Translations under genes and position numbers: made by a program | Shown here: piece by piece, positions 13,931-21,620 of the stretch | Layout: each line of letters opens with the position of its first letter | Position numbering within the stretch: position 1 is the stretch's first letter | Source of the DNA: a virus | Virus record (IMG/VR): IMGVR_UViG_3300050821_000901 | Span: 1 to 35,560 of that record | Strand: one strand, 5' to 3' | DNA: 35,560 nucleotides | Notes under the pieces: model-generated | What the model was told of the DNA's origin: nothing | Databases searched by the model: none | The model's input: only the letters and a program-made list of their open reading frames with translations

Positions 13931-14136
13931 TCCGCGAGGTCGCGCGAAGCGACGCGGATCGGATGGAGAAGGTTTTCGAGTGGCCGCTCCGGGATATTTT
14001 TCTCGCGTACATCGAAAGACTTCGCGAGTCGGCGCGGCGGAACTATGAGATCGAGCTGATCGTGTGGAGTTCACTGGCGCCACACCAGCGAAGGAAAACG
14101 GATCCTCCGGCGCTTCCCCGGATCCTCAGAGGGTAA
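13460..14136 (+). CDS. Tail assembly chaperone fusion, gpGT-like (-1 frameshift product)
   Basis: A -1 shift at 13813-13819 joins 120 zero-frame residues to 105 residues of the -1 frame (from codon TAC at 13819 to the TAA at 14134), about 225 aa in total. The -1 segment reads like a real protein: VGEFPEIFEPDRKGP, GALIREVARSDADRMEKV, FEWPLRDIFLAYIERLRE, NYEIELIVWSSLAP. The phrase with FEWPLRDIFLAYIE has no start codon of its own with a ribosome binding site. In lambda the T domain of gpGT recruits the tail tube protein to the tape measure. The -1 frame ends directly before the tape measure ATG, so all bases are accounted for. Confidence 0.85.
13811..13854 (+). promoter_or_regulatory. Programmed -1 frameshift signal
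   Basis: The zero frame reads GGT TTT TTT ACG with a run of seven T (13813-13819), on which both tRNA(Phe) can slip back one base. Three bases downstream starts a perfect 10-bp hairpin, TTCGGGGAAC (13823-13832) with GTTCCCCGAA (13845-13854), loop 12 bases. Confidence 0.9.
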
Positions 14137-16860
14137 ATGGCTGACGCTCCCGAAATCAAAGTCAAACTGACGGCGGAGGACACGGGCGTCTCGGCGGCGA
14201 TTAAGGAACTCGGCGCTCAGCTCAAAACTCTGAAGAAAAGTCAGGACGAGACGGCGGCGTCGGCGTTCAACCTGGCCGGGGCGTTCAAGGCTATCGTCGC
14301 GGGGGCGGCGGGACTCGGATTCCTCCGCATCGGACAAGAGGCGTTCCAGTCCGCGACGAACATCGGGAAGCTCTCTGACAAGACGGGCATCTCGACTCAG
14401 ACGCTCAGCGTTTTCAATAAGGTCGCGGAGAATGTCGGAGCGTCAACGGAGTCCGTCGACAAGTCCCTCATCAAAGCAGCGAAATCGATCACGGAATTCC
14501 AGCAAGGCAGCACGAAAGCGGCCGGCGGGTTCAAACTCCTCAATCTCACGGCTCAGGACTTCGCGGGACTCAACGCGGATCAGAAACTTCAGCTCGTCGT
14601 CGCGAAGCTCGGCGCGATGGAAAAGGGCTTCCAGAAAGCGACGGCGACATCACAGATCTTCGGGAAGGGCGCGAGCGATCTCACGCTCGTCGCGAACTCT
14701 CTCGCGGCTCAGGGATTCGACAAAGCGACGGAGTCGACGGCGAAGCTCGGACTCTTGCTCGATCAGACGACGACGGACGACTTCCGCGCGGCGGCGGCGT
14801 CCATGCAAGAACTTCAGGACGTGGGGAAAGGGATCGCGACTCAGTTCGAAGCAGGGATGCTCCCGGCGATCTCCGATGTCGGCGAGGCGCTCGTCGATTC
14901 GATGACGCAAGGCGGCGTGTCTTTCAAAACGCTCGGACAATACGCGGGGGATGTCATCCGCTCAATCGCGCTCGTGTTTATCGGATTCGGACAGACGGTC
15001 GGGACTGTCATCGAATCGATCTATGACGCGTTTTCTCAGCTCTGGAAAGAGATCAAAAACGAGGGGACGACGACCTTCAGGGCGCTCGGCGACGCTGTTC
15101 ACGGGAATTTCACGCAGGCAGTCAACGAGATGCTCGCTGGACAGAAGCGCTCGGCGGAGAACATCTCCGAAACGATCCAGCGTCAGAAGGCGATCTACGG
15201 CGCGCTCGCGGACTCGTTCAAGTCCGACTACAACAATCTGTTCCCATCGGCGGAGGAAGAGGAAAAACGGAGGAAAGCGCGGATCGCGAAGCTCCGTCCC
15301 GACAAACAGGTCGAGGCTCCTGAACCGGGACCGCCACCGGCACCGAATGACGCGGCGGCGAAGGCGCGGCTCGCGCTCTTAGAGAAACAGGTTCAGGACG
15401 AACTCGAACTCCATCGCGCTCAGGCGGCGCAGCAAGCGGAGATCGACAAAGAGCTGTACGACAAGGGCGAGATCACGCTGAAGGAATACTACGCGCGGCG
15501 TCGCGCGGAGATCACGGCGGCGTCGGCGGAAGAGACGGCGATCCTTCAGCGAGGACTCGCGGCGGCTCAGGAAGAAGTCGCGCGCACAACGGCGGCGGCG
15601 AGCGCGGAGGGTCAGTCTCCGAAGGAAAAGGACAGGAGCGAAGCGGCGCGGCTGAATTCGCTCGCGAAAGTCGACGAGCTTCAGACGAAGATCGCGACGA
15701 CGCAACTGAAGGCGACGACGGATCAGAAGAAACTCGACGACGAGGAGTTCAAGGCGAAGCAAACGAATAACGCGGCGCTCCTCGAATTCGAGAAAGAGAT
15801 CGACACGTCGGCGGCGAAACGGAAGGAAGCGGCGGCGGCGGAGATCGAGCTTGAGAAGCAAAAACTCTCCGTGATCCTCGCGCAATCCGGCGCGTCGAAG
15901 GAACAGATCGCGGCGGAGCTTCAGCGATTCGCGACGGCGAAGGCGAACGCGGCGGCGTTCGCGGACGAGCAGGCGGCGGGACAGGCGGCGCTCAAGGAAC
16001 TCGCGGACGAGAAGGCGGCGGTCGAACAGAAAGTTCAGTCCGGTCAACTCTTCTCGATTCAGGGACAGGAACAGATCCGTCAGATCGAGGCGGCGCGGCT
16101 CCCGGTCCTTCAGCAGATCGCGGCGGCGATGCTCGAACAGGCGAAGGCGACGGGAGACGAGTCGAAGATCGCTCAGGCGGAGGACTTCTCGAAACAGGTC
16201 GCGGCGATTCAGGTTCAAGCGAATCTCGCAGGACAGCAAGTCGCTCAGCTCAAACAGGGCCTCGAGTCCTCGCTCGTCGGCGGCTTCACTCAATTTTTCG
16301 ACACGGTTGGACGCGGGACGGAGTCCGTCGCTCAGTCGTTTAAGAATCTCGCGGGATCGATCATCGGATCGCTCGCGAAGATGACGGCTCAGATGCTCGC
16401 TCAGATCGTCGTCGCGAAGCTCCTCAAATTGGCTCTCGGCGGGACAGGATTCTCCGGCGGCGGGGCGGTCCCGGCGGGACAGGGACTCGCGGACGGCGGA
16501 CTCATTAAGGGCCCGGGCGGTCCGAAGGCGGACGCGATCCCGGCGCGGCTCTCGGCGGGCGAGTTCGTCGTGAAGGCGGACGCGGTCGCTTCGTTCGGCG
16601 CGCACAATCTCGAAGCGATCAACCGCGGATTGAAAGTCCCGTCGTTCGAGAATCTCGCGCTCCCGAAGTTCGCGGACGGCGGACTCGTGGGACAGGCGAC
16701 GGGCGCGGGAAGTAGCGGGAGCATCAATCTCGGGATCGGACTCGACGAGGGGCTGATCCTGAAGCATCTCTCCTCGAAGCAAGCGGGACGCATCGTCCTC
16801 GATCACATCACGAGCAATCCGAAAGCGGCGTCGAAGGCGCTCGGAAGGAGTCAAGGGTGA
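14137..16860 (+). CDS. Tail tape measure protein
   Basis: A 907-aa protein, the longest gene here, starting one codon after the GT frame ends. It begins IKVKLTAEDTGVSAAIKELGAQL, a typical tape-measure start. Hydrophobic segments lie near residues 48-66 (FKAIVAGAAGLGFLRIG) and 270-290 (RSIALVFIGFGQTVG). Residues about 380-720 are long coiled coils rich in Ala, Glu, Gln and Lys. The C-terminus has the usual Gly-rich phrases ADGGLIKGPGG, DAIPARLSAGEFVVKADAV and FADGGLVG. It fixes tail length and is ejected with DNA; 907 residues at the usual 1.5 angstrom per residue predicts a tail of roughly 130 nm (inference). It overlaps the next gene by GTGA. Confidence 0.95.
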   Translation: MADAPEIKVKLTAEDTGVSAAIKELGAQLKTLKKSQDETAASAFNLAGAFKAIVAGAAGLGFLRIGQEAFQSATNIGKLSDKTGISTQTLSVFNKVAENVGASTESVDKSLIKAAKSITEFQQGSTKAAGGFKLLNLTAQDFAGLNADQKLQLVVAKLGAMEKGFQKATATSQIFGKGASDLTLVANSLAAQGFDKATESTAKLGLLLDQTTTDDFRAAAASMQELQDVGKGIATQFEAGMLPAISDVGEALVDSMTQGGVSFKTLGQYAGDVIRSIALVFIGFGQTVGTVIESIYDAFSQLWKEIKNEGTTTFRALGDAVHGNFTQAVNEMLAGQKRSAENISETIQRQKAIYGALADSFKSDYNNLFPSAEEEEKRRKARIAKLRPDKQVEAPEPGPPPAPNDAAAKARLALLEKQVQDELELHRAQAAQQAEIDKELYDKGEITLKEYYARRRAEITAASAEETAILQRGLAAAQEEVARTTAAASAEGQSPKEKDRSEAARLNSLAKVDELQTKIATTQLKATTDQKKLDDEEFKAKQTNNAALLEFEKEIDTSAAKRKEAAAAEIELEKQKLSVILAQSGASKEQIAAELQRFATAKANAAAFADEQAAGQAALKELADEKAAVEQKVQSGQLFSIQGQEQIRQIEAARLPVLQQIAAAMLEQAKATGDESKIAQAEDFSKQVAAIQVQANLAGQQVAQLKQGLESSLVGGFTQFFDTVGRGTESVAQSFKNLAGSIIGSLAKMTAQMLAQIVVAKLLKLALGGTGFSGGGAVPAGQGLADGGLIKGPGGPKADAIPARLSAGEFVVKADAVASFGAHNLEAINRGLKVPSFENLALPKFADGGLVGQATGAGSSGSINLGIGLDEGLILKHLSSKQAGRIVLDHITSNPKAASKALGRSQG

Positions 16861-18056
16861 GCGTTCAAACTGGATCGGCTACGGACTACGCGGATCTCCT
16901 CAATCAGCTCGACACGTTTCTGACCAGTACGGGGATGGCGCTGACTCCCTCGTTCGTCGGCGTCGGCAACGGAACGATCTCCGCTCTCGGCGGATCCGCA
17001 TCCGTCGCGGAGACGATCACGGTCACTTTCACGTCCGCGACGGCGTTCGGCGTCGTCGGCTCCGTCTCGGGATCCCTCGGAACTGGCGTCGTCGGGACTC
17101 CGTTCACTTCGACAAAAACGAACTTCACGATCACGGCGGGCGGGACGGCGTTCGTCGCGACGGACGCGTTCACGTTCGCGGTCGCTCCTCCGTGGACTTC
17201 GAAACGGCGCACGAGCGGATCGGAGATGATCTGGCAGGCGAACGGAAACGGCGGACTCGACGCGATCCTCGTCGGCGCGAAGATCTTCTCGAACGTCACG
17301 GGCGACTATTACAATTGGCGGCTCGGCGGGTTTCAGGCGTTCGACTCCTCGCTCCTGTTCACTCAACAATCGGGCTACGTCGGCGGCATGGGCAATCCTC
17401 AGACGAAATGCTCTCCGATCCTTCCTCTCTGGAACTCGACGATCCCCTATTGGTTCATCGCGAACGGGAGACGTGTGATCGTCATCGCGAAAGTTTCGAC
17501 GGTCTACGCGGTCGCTTATCTCGGACTGATCTCTTCGTACATGGCTCCCGGCTCGTATCCGCTCCCTCTTTGCGTCGGCGGGTCGCTCGCGTTTCAGGGC
17601 GGCGGCGGCATTTTCGCGAGCGAACCTGCAGCCACGTCGACGAATTTCAGATGGAGCTATTCGGGAACGGAGATGCGCGCGTTCCCGATCTGCAATCCGT
17701 CGGCGATGTCGAATGACGCGGACTCCGTGTTGCGGCTTTTGCTCCCGACGGGGGTGTGGCGCGGATTCGACAACTCGGCGGCGGAGTCGGCGTTTGGAAA
17801 AGTGTGGCCGTACTCGGGACTCACGGCGGCGGCGTGGGACTGGCGTCCGAATCTCGACGGAGGCTATCCGCTCCTCCCCATCGTCCTTCACGACAACATC
17901 CCGAACGTGTACGGCGAACTCGAAGGCATCCGCGCGATCACTGGATTCTCGCAAGGCGCGGAGAACTTGATCGTCGTGAACGGGATCACATATCTCGTGA
18001 TGCAGAACGTTTTCCGAAACACAAAGTCCGACTTTTTTGCGGTCCGACTCACGTAG
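16857..18056 (+). CDS. Tail protein with GVGNGTI beta module (paralogue A)
   Basis: A 399-aa protein starting at the GTG overlapping the tape measure stop. It starts MSVQTGSATDYADLLNQLDTF, the same kind of start as the next gene (MSYQNGSATSTTDLLQQL), so the two are paralogues. Residues about 33-112 hold a beta module (FVGVGNGTISALGG, FGVVGSVSGSLGTG, NFTITAGGTAFVATDAF) that recurs inside the tail-tip protein at 21621. The rest is a beta-rich domain with many aromatic residues ending FFAVRLT. Position after the tape measure suggests a distal tail or side-fibre component. No enzyme motif is seen. Confidence 0.65.
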   Translation: MSVQTGSATDYADLLNQLDTFLTSTGMALTPSFVGVGNGTISALGGSASVAETITVTFTSATAFGVVGSVSGSLGTGVVGTPFTSTKTNFTITAGGTAFVATDAFTFAVAPPWTSKRRTSGSEMIWQANGNGGLDAILVGAKIFSNVTGDYYNWRLGGFQAFDSSLLFTQQSGYVGGMGNPQTKCSPILPLWNSTIPYWFIANGRRVIVIAKVSTVYAVAYLGLISSYMAPGSYPLPLCVGGSLAFQGGGGIFASEPAATSTNFRWSYSGTEMRAFPICNPSAMSNDADSVLRLLLPTGVWRGFDNSAAESAFGKVWPYSGLTAAAWDWRPNLDGGYPLLPIVLHDNIPNVYGELEGIRAITGFSQGAENLIVVNGITYLVMQNVFRNTKSDFFAVRLT

Positions 18057-18065
18057 AGAGGCGCT

Positions 18066-19070
18066 ATGAGCTATCAGAACGGAAGCGCGACGAGCACGAC
18101 GGACTTGCTTCAGCAGCTCGTCACGTTCCTCGTCGCGGCGGGATGGACTCTGGACATGAGCCAGATCGAGGGGACTGGCTGGCGCGCGCATCTTCACAAG
18201 TCGGGAAACTATGTGCATCTCCGCGCGGCGGAAGCGGAGGCGGTTTTTACGCAGCACACATCCGGGGTCGGCTACTCTCTCAATCTCTATACGGGGATCG
18301 GTTTCAATTCCGGGCAGCCGTGGAACAATCAGGGGAGCGGCGCTCCGGTCGGATTTTTGGGATTCAATCCAATCGGCGTGGCGGCGGTCACGAGCGCGGG
18401 TCCGTTCACGAACTACTATTTTATGACGGACAGCTCGGCGGACAACGTCGTCGTCATCATTGAAAAAACTCCCGGACTCTTCGTGCATGTCGGATGGGGA
18501 CTCTCCCTGAATCTGGCGGGATCCATCACGGGCGGCGCTTACTTCTTTGGATCTTCGGGCGGCAATCACGCGAACACAACGATAGGGGGCGTTCCGGCGA
18601 ACACTCCCGGATACACGTCGACGGCGCTCTGTCCGGGTGTGATGGCGGATTCGTTCGGACAGGACGACGTTTGTTTCGTCCGGGCGGACGTGGATGCGTT
18701 CACGGGGAATTGGATCGGCATAGGCGCGAACGTAACGGCGGCGACGGGCTACACGGGGAAAGTCGGCGCTTCCTCCGTGAAGGGGAAGAACATCAATCCG
18801 GCGGCTTCGATCCCCATGTACGCGCAATCGGACGGCGTGACGGAGTTTCAGGCGCTTCAGACTTCCGCGCTCGACGGGCGAGCGAATCTCCTCCCGGTTT
18901 ATCTGTGGGCGAATCGCGACGGAACTTCGACGGGTTATTCGCTTCTCGGCTCGCTCCCGATTGTGTTCGCTGCGAACGGCGTCGGGAACGGTTTCTCGAA
19001 CGCGAGCGAGTACACAATCGGCTCCGACACTTACAAGATGTTCCCGAATTTTGCGGTCCTCAAGGTCTAA
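18066..19070 (+). CDS. Tail protein (paralogue B)
   Basis: A 334-aa protein with AGAGAGG before the ATG. The N-terminal 25 residues match the previous gene in pattern, and the C-terminus (YTIGSDTYKMFPNFAVLKV) matches its end (GITYLVMQNVF, then FFAVRL). It lacks the GVGNGTI module, so the two genes probably share a core fold and differ by module insertion. The body is Gly/Ser/Thr-rich and beta-rich, as expected of a virion surface protein. It lies between the tape measure and the BR0599-type protein. Likely a distal tail or fibre subunit; the exact role is unknown. Confidence 0.65.
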   Translation: MSYQNGSATSTTDLLQQLVTFLVAAGWTLDMSQIEGTGWRAHLHKSGNYVHLRAAEAEAVFTQHTSGVGYSLNLYTGIGFNSGQPWNNQGSGAPVGFLGFNPIGVAAVTSAGPFTNYYFMTDSSADNVVVIIEKTPGLFVHVGWGLSLNLAGSITGGAYFFGSSGGNHANTTIGGVPANTPGYTSTALCPGVMADSFGQDDVCFVRADVDAFTGNWIGIGANVTAATGYTGKVGASSVKGKNINPAASIPMYAQSDGVTEFQALQTSALDGRANLLPVYLWANRDGTSTGYSLLGSLPIVFAANGVGNGFSNASEYTIGSDTYKMFPNFAVLKV

Positions 19071-19073
19071 CGG

Positions 19074-20795
19074 ATGACGACTTTCGCGGGAGAGTTTTTG
19101 CAGCTCGGACCGGGTCGGCTGACGCCGAAGAACCTTTCGTCGGACGTGACGGGAGCGACGGCGATCACGTCGCTGTCGGCGTCGCTCTCCTCGGCGTCCA
19201 AGAATGCATCGCGGGGAACTCCGCAACCGGCGATATCGATCTCCGCTCCCGCTCCGAACATCGGGCAGATCGAGGAAGCGTTCGGCGGGCGTCTTTTTTA
19301 TCGGATCATCACGGTCCCGACGACGGAGGCGCTTCAGTTTGTTTTGACGGCGACGCAATTCCCGGTCGAAGTCTGGAACACGTTTCAGGACTCCGACGAG
19401 ATCCTCGAAACGATCACGATCACGGGGTCCGGCGGACTTACGCTCTCGGATCCTTTCGGCGAGCCGCTCCTGTTCGCGGCTCAGGGATCGCGGATCTATC
19501 AAGCGCTCGTCCCTTCCTCCGGTCCGACTCAGATCGATCAGAGCGTGATCTTCGCGTTTCTCTCCGGGATCAATGGGCTGATCCTCGTCACGGGATCCCG
19601 GATCGCGCTGTTCAGCGTGCAACCGGACTGGTCGGAAGGAATCGCGGAGTCGATCTCCTATCTGACGGATGTCCTGAAGGCGTACAGCGACAACGAACAG
19701 CGGCGCGGACTCCGGCAATTTCCCCGGCGCGCGCTCAGGTATCGCGCGCTCGCGCTCAACGCGCGCGACGCGGCGGGAATGGAGTCGCTCGTGTGGGGCT
19801 GGCAGCATGAACCGTACGGCGTCCCGTGGTGGCCGGATGCGACTCCCGTGACGGCGGACACTCCGGCAGGATCCTTCTCGATCCCCTGCAATACGGTCGA
19901 CAGGCAGTTCGCGGCGGGCGGACTGTGCTGCATCTTTTCGAGCGAGTTCGTGTTCGAGGCGCTCACGGTCGAATCCGTCTCCCCGACGGGCGTCACGTTC
20001 ACGTCCCCGACGCAACTCGACTGGAAAGCGAATCCGAGTCAGATTGTGATGCCGGTCTTTCTGGCGCGGCTCGGATCCTCCGTGAACGTGTCGCGCTTCA
20101 GCTCGGAGATCGATCAGATCGATCTCGATTTTATCGGCGAGGCGCTTCAGGCGGCTCCGGCTCCGTCGACGACGCTCACTCAGTACAAAGGCTTCGACGT
20201 TCTCGAAATCGCTCCGAACTGGCGCGATGCTCCGCTCAAGCGGACGTACACGCGCTCCCTCGTGACGGTCGATCCGAAGATCGGTCCGATCACGGTGATC
20301 GACAAGGGCGGCTCGGCGATTGTGAAACAGCCGTTCCCGTGGTTTCTGACGAATCACGCGGCGGTCACTACTTTCCGCGCGTTCTTGCTCCGGCGCTTCG
20401 GACAGCTCAATCCCTTCTGGCTTCCGACGTGGGATCAGGATCTCATCCTCGCGTTCGACGTGGGATCCGGCGACACGGGGATCGTCATCAAATCGGAGTT
20501 TTATTCGCGCTTCTTTTTTCCGAATCCTGCTCGGCGCTTCATCGCGTTCATTCCGACGGACGGCTCCTCGAACGTCTATCGCAAGATCACTTCGACGAAC
20601 GACAACGGCGACGGAACGGAGTCGCTCGTCCTCGACACTCCGACGGGGAAGAACTTCCCGGCGGCGTCGACGATGATCTCGTTCCTCACACTCGCGCGAT
20701 GCGCGTCCGACGACAATCAAATCGAGTGGCTCACGGCGGATCTCGCTGAAGTGAATCTCGAAGTTCAGGAAGTCCCGAGGGAGCTTCCGGCATGA
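19074..20795 (+). CDS. Distal tail or baseplate protein, 573 aa
   Basis: Starts at the ATG just after the previous stop. Residues about 25-65 are a low-complexity linker (ATAITSLSASLSSASKNAS, then TPQPAISISAPAPN). The central and C-terminal parts form a beta-rich tail domain with phrases LRQFPRRALRYRALALNARD, MESLVWGWQHEPYGVPWWPD and FPWFLTNHAAVTTFRAFLLRR, then FWLPTWDQDLILAFDV. The pattern of Trp and Pro and the place before the BR0599 protein match a conserved distal-tail family in siphoviruses with gene-transfer-agent-like tips. It overlaps the next gene (ATGA at 20792-20795). It probably caps the tube and connects to the hub. Confidence 0.7.
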   Translation: MTTFAGEFLQLGPGRLTPKNLSSDVTGATAITSLSASLSSASKNASRGTPQPAISISAPAPNIGQIEEAFGGRLFYRIITVPTTEALQFVLTATQFPVEVWNTFQDSDEILETITITGSGGLTLSDPFGEPLLFAAQGSRIYQALVPSSGPTQIDQSVIFAFLSGINGLILVTGSRIALFSVQPDWSEGIAESISYLTDVLKAYSDNEQRRGLRQFPRRALRYRALALNARDAAGMESLVWGWQHEPYGVPWWPDATPVTADTPAGSFSIPCNTVDRQFAAGGLCCIFSSEFVFEALTVESVSPTGVTFTSPTQLDWKANPSQIVMPVFLARLGSSVNVSRFSSEIDQIDLDFIGEALQAAPAPSTTLTQYKGFDVLEIAPNWRDAPLKRTYTRSLVTVDPKIGPITVIDKGGSAIVKQPFPWFLTNHAAVTTFRAFLLRRFGQLNPFWLPTWDQDLILAFDVGSGDTGIVIKSEFYSRFFFPNPARRFIAFIPTDGSSNVYRKITSTNDNGDGTESLVLDTPTGKNFPAASTMISFLTLARCASDDNQIEWLTADLAEVNLEVQEVPRELPA

Positions 20796-21589
20796 GTTTC
20801 GACGCTCTCGAAAAACAAGGCTCCGGCGCTGAACCGTACGAGCTGTATCTGTTTCAGGGGACGGGGATCTTCTATGCGCTCACGGGCGCGGACGAGACGA
20901 TCACGTATCTCGGGAACGAATTCGTCCCGACGACGATCTCGCGGTCGGAGTCCGAACAGTCGAACGAAGTCGTCTCGGGACAGCTCAAGGTCTATCTCCC
21001 GACTTCGCATCCGCTCGCGAGGCTCTTGCTTCCGTATCTCCCGACATCACCGATCGCGGTGACGATCTACGGATCCCACTACTCGGACACGGAGACGGTC
21101 GTCCTCTTCACGGGGACGGTCGCGAGCGCGCGCTTCACGGATCAATGCGAGCTGATCTGTAACTCGGATCAGTATCTCTTGCAGAGAAAAATCCCTCAGA
21201 AGCTCTATCAGGCTCCGTGCTCCCATGTTTTCGGGGATGTGGGATGCACGGTCGATCTCTCGCTTCACACGTTCGCGGGGACGATTGCGTCGATTGATTC
21301 GACGGGGACGATCCTCACGATCACGGGTTTCGGCGCGCTCCCGGACCCGCTGACGGGCGGCTATCTTCAGCGAGGGAACGACGTGCGGATGATCGTCGCG
21401 AACTCCGGGTCGAGCGTCACGCTTCTGAGTCCGATCCCCGGCTTGCAGATCGGCGCTTCAGTTCTCGGCATTGCGGGCTGTCCGCTCACGTTCGCGGGAT
21501 GCGCCCACTATAAGAACACTTTCAATTTTCTCGGCTTCGATCTGATCCCGACGATCAATCCGTTCGACGGATCGGCGAGCATCGGATGA
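20792..21589 (+). CDS. Phage BR0599/DUF2163-type tail-tip protein
   Basis: A 265-aa protein. The N-terminal half is a beta barrel ([47 protein letters not shown]). The C-terminal half carries the family hallmark cysteines: [19 protein letters not shown], then [17 protein letters not shown], then [13 protein letters not shown]. In gene transfer agents and related siphophages this protein is a hub component of the tail tip between the distal tail protein and the peptidase or megatron. No NlpC/P60 peptidase gene follows here, unlike in gene transfer agents, because the next gene is already the large tip protein. The start overlaps the previous stop. Confidence 0.9.
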   Translation: MSFDALEKQGSGAEPYELYLFQGTGIFYALTGADETITYLGNEFVPTTISRSESEQSNEVVSGQLKVYLPTSHPLARLLLPYLPTSPIAVTIYGSHYSDTETVVLFTGTVASARFTDQCELICNSDQYLLQRKIPQKLYQAPCSHVFGDVGCTVDLSLHTFAGTIASIDSTGTILTITGFGALPDPLTGGYLQRGNDVRMIVANSGSSVTLLSPIPGLQIGASVLGIAGCPLTFAGCAHYKNTFNFLGFDLIPTINPFDGSASIG

Positions 21590-21620
21590 GGCGAAAGGCG
21601 GTGCGATCTTCTTCTGGCTA

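Noticed and set aside
15379-16854. A 491-codon open frame on the - strand opposite the tape measure
   Set aside because: Arg/Leu repeats mirror the Ala/Glu coiled coil of the real gene; no start signal.
18494-19810. A 438-codon + strand frame across two tail genes
   Set aside because: Gly/Arg-rich shadow frame that crosses the junction of two real genes and has no ribosome binding site.
16851-20720. A 1289-codon open frame on the - strand
   Set aside because: It lies opposite four well-supported tail genes, is composed almost only of Arg, Asp, Glu, Val and Leu, and results from the GC-rich codon bias that removes stops from the antisense frame.
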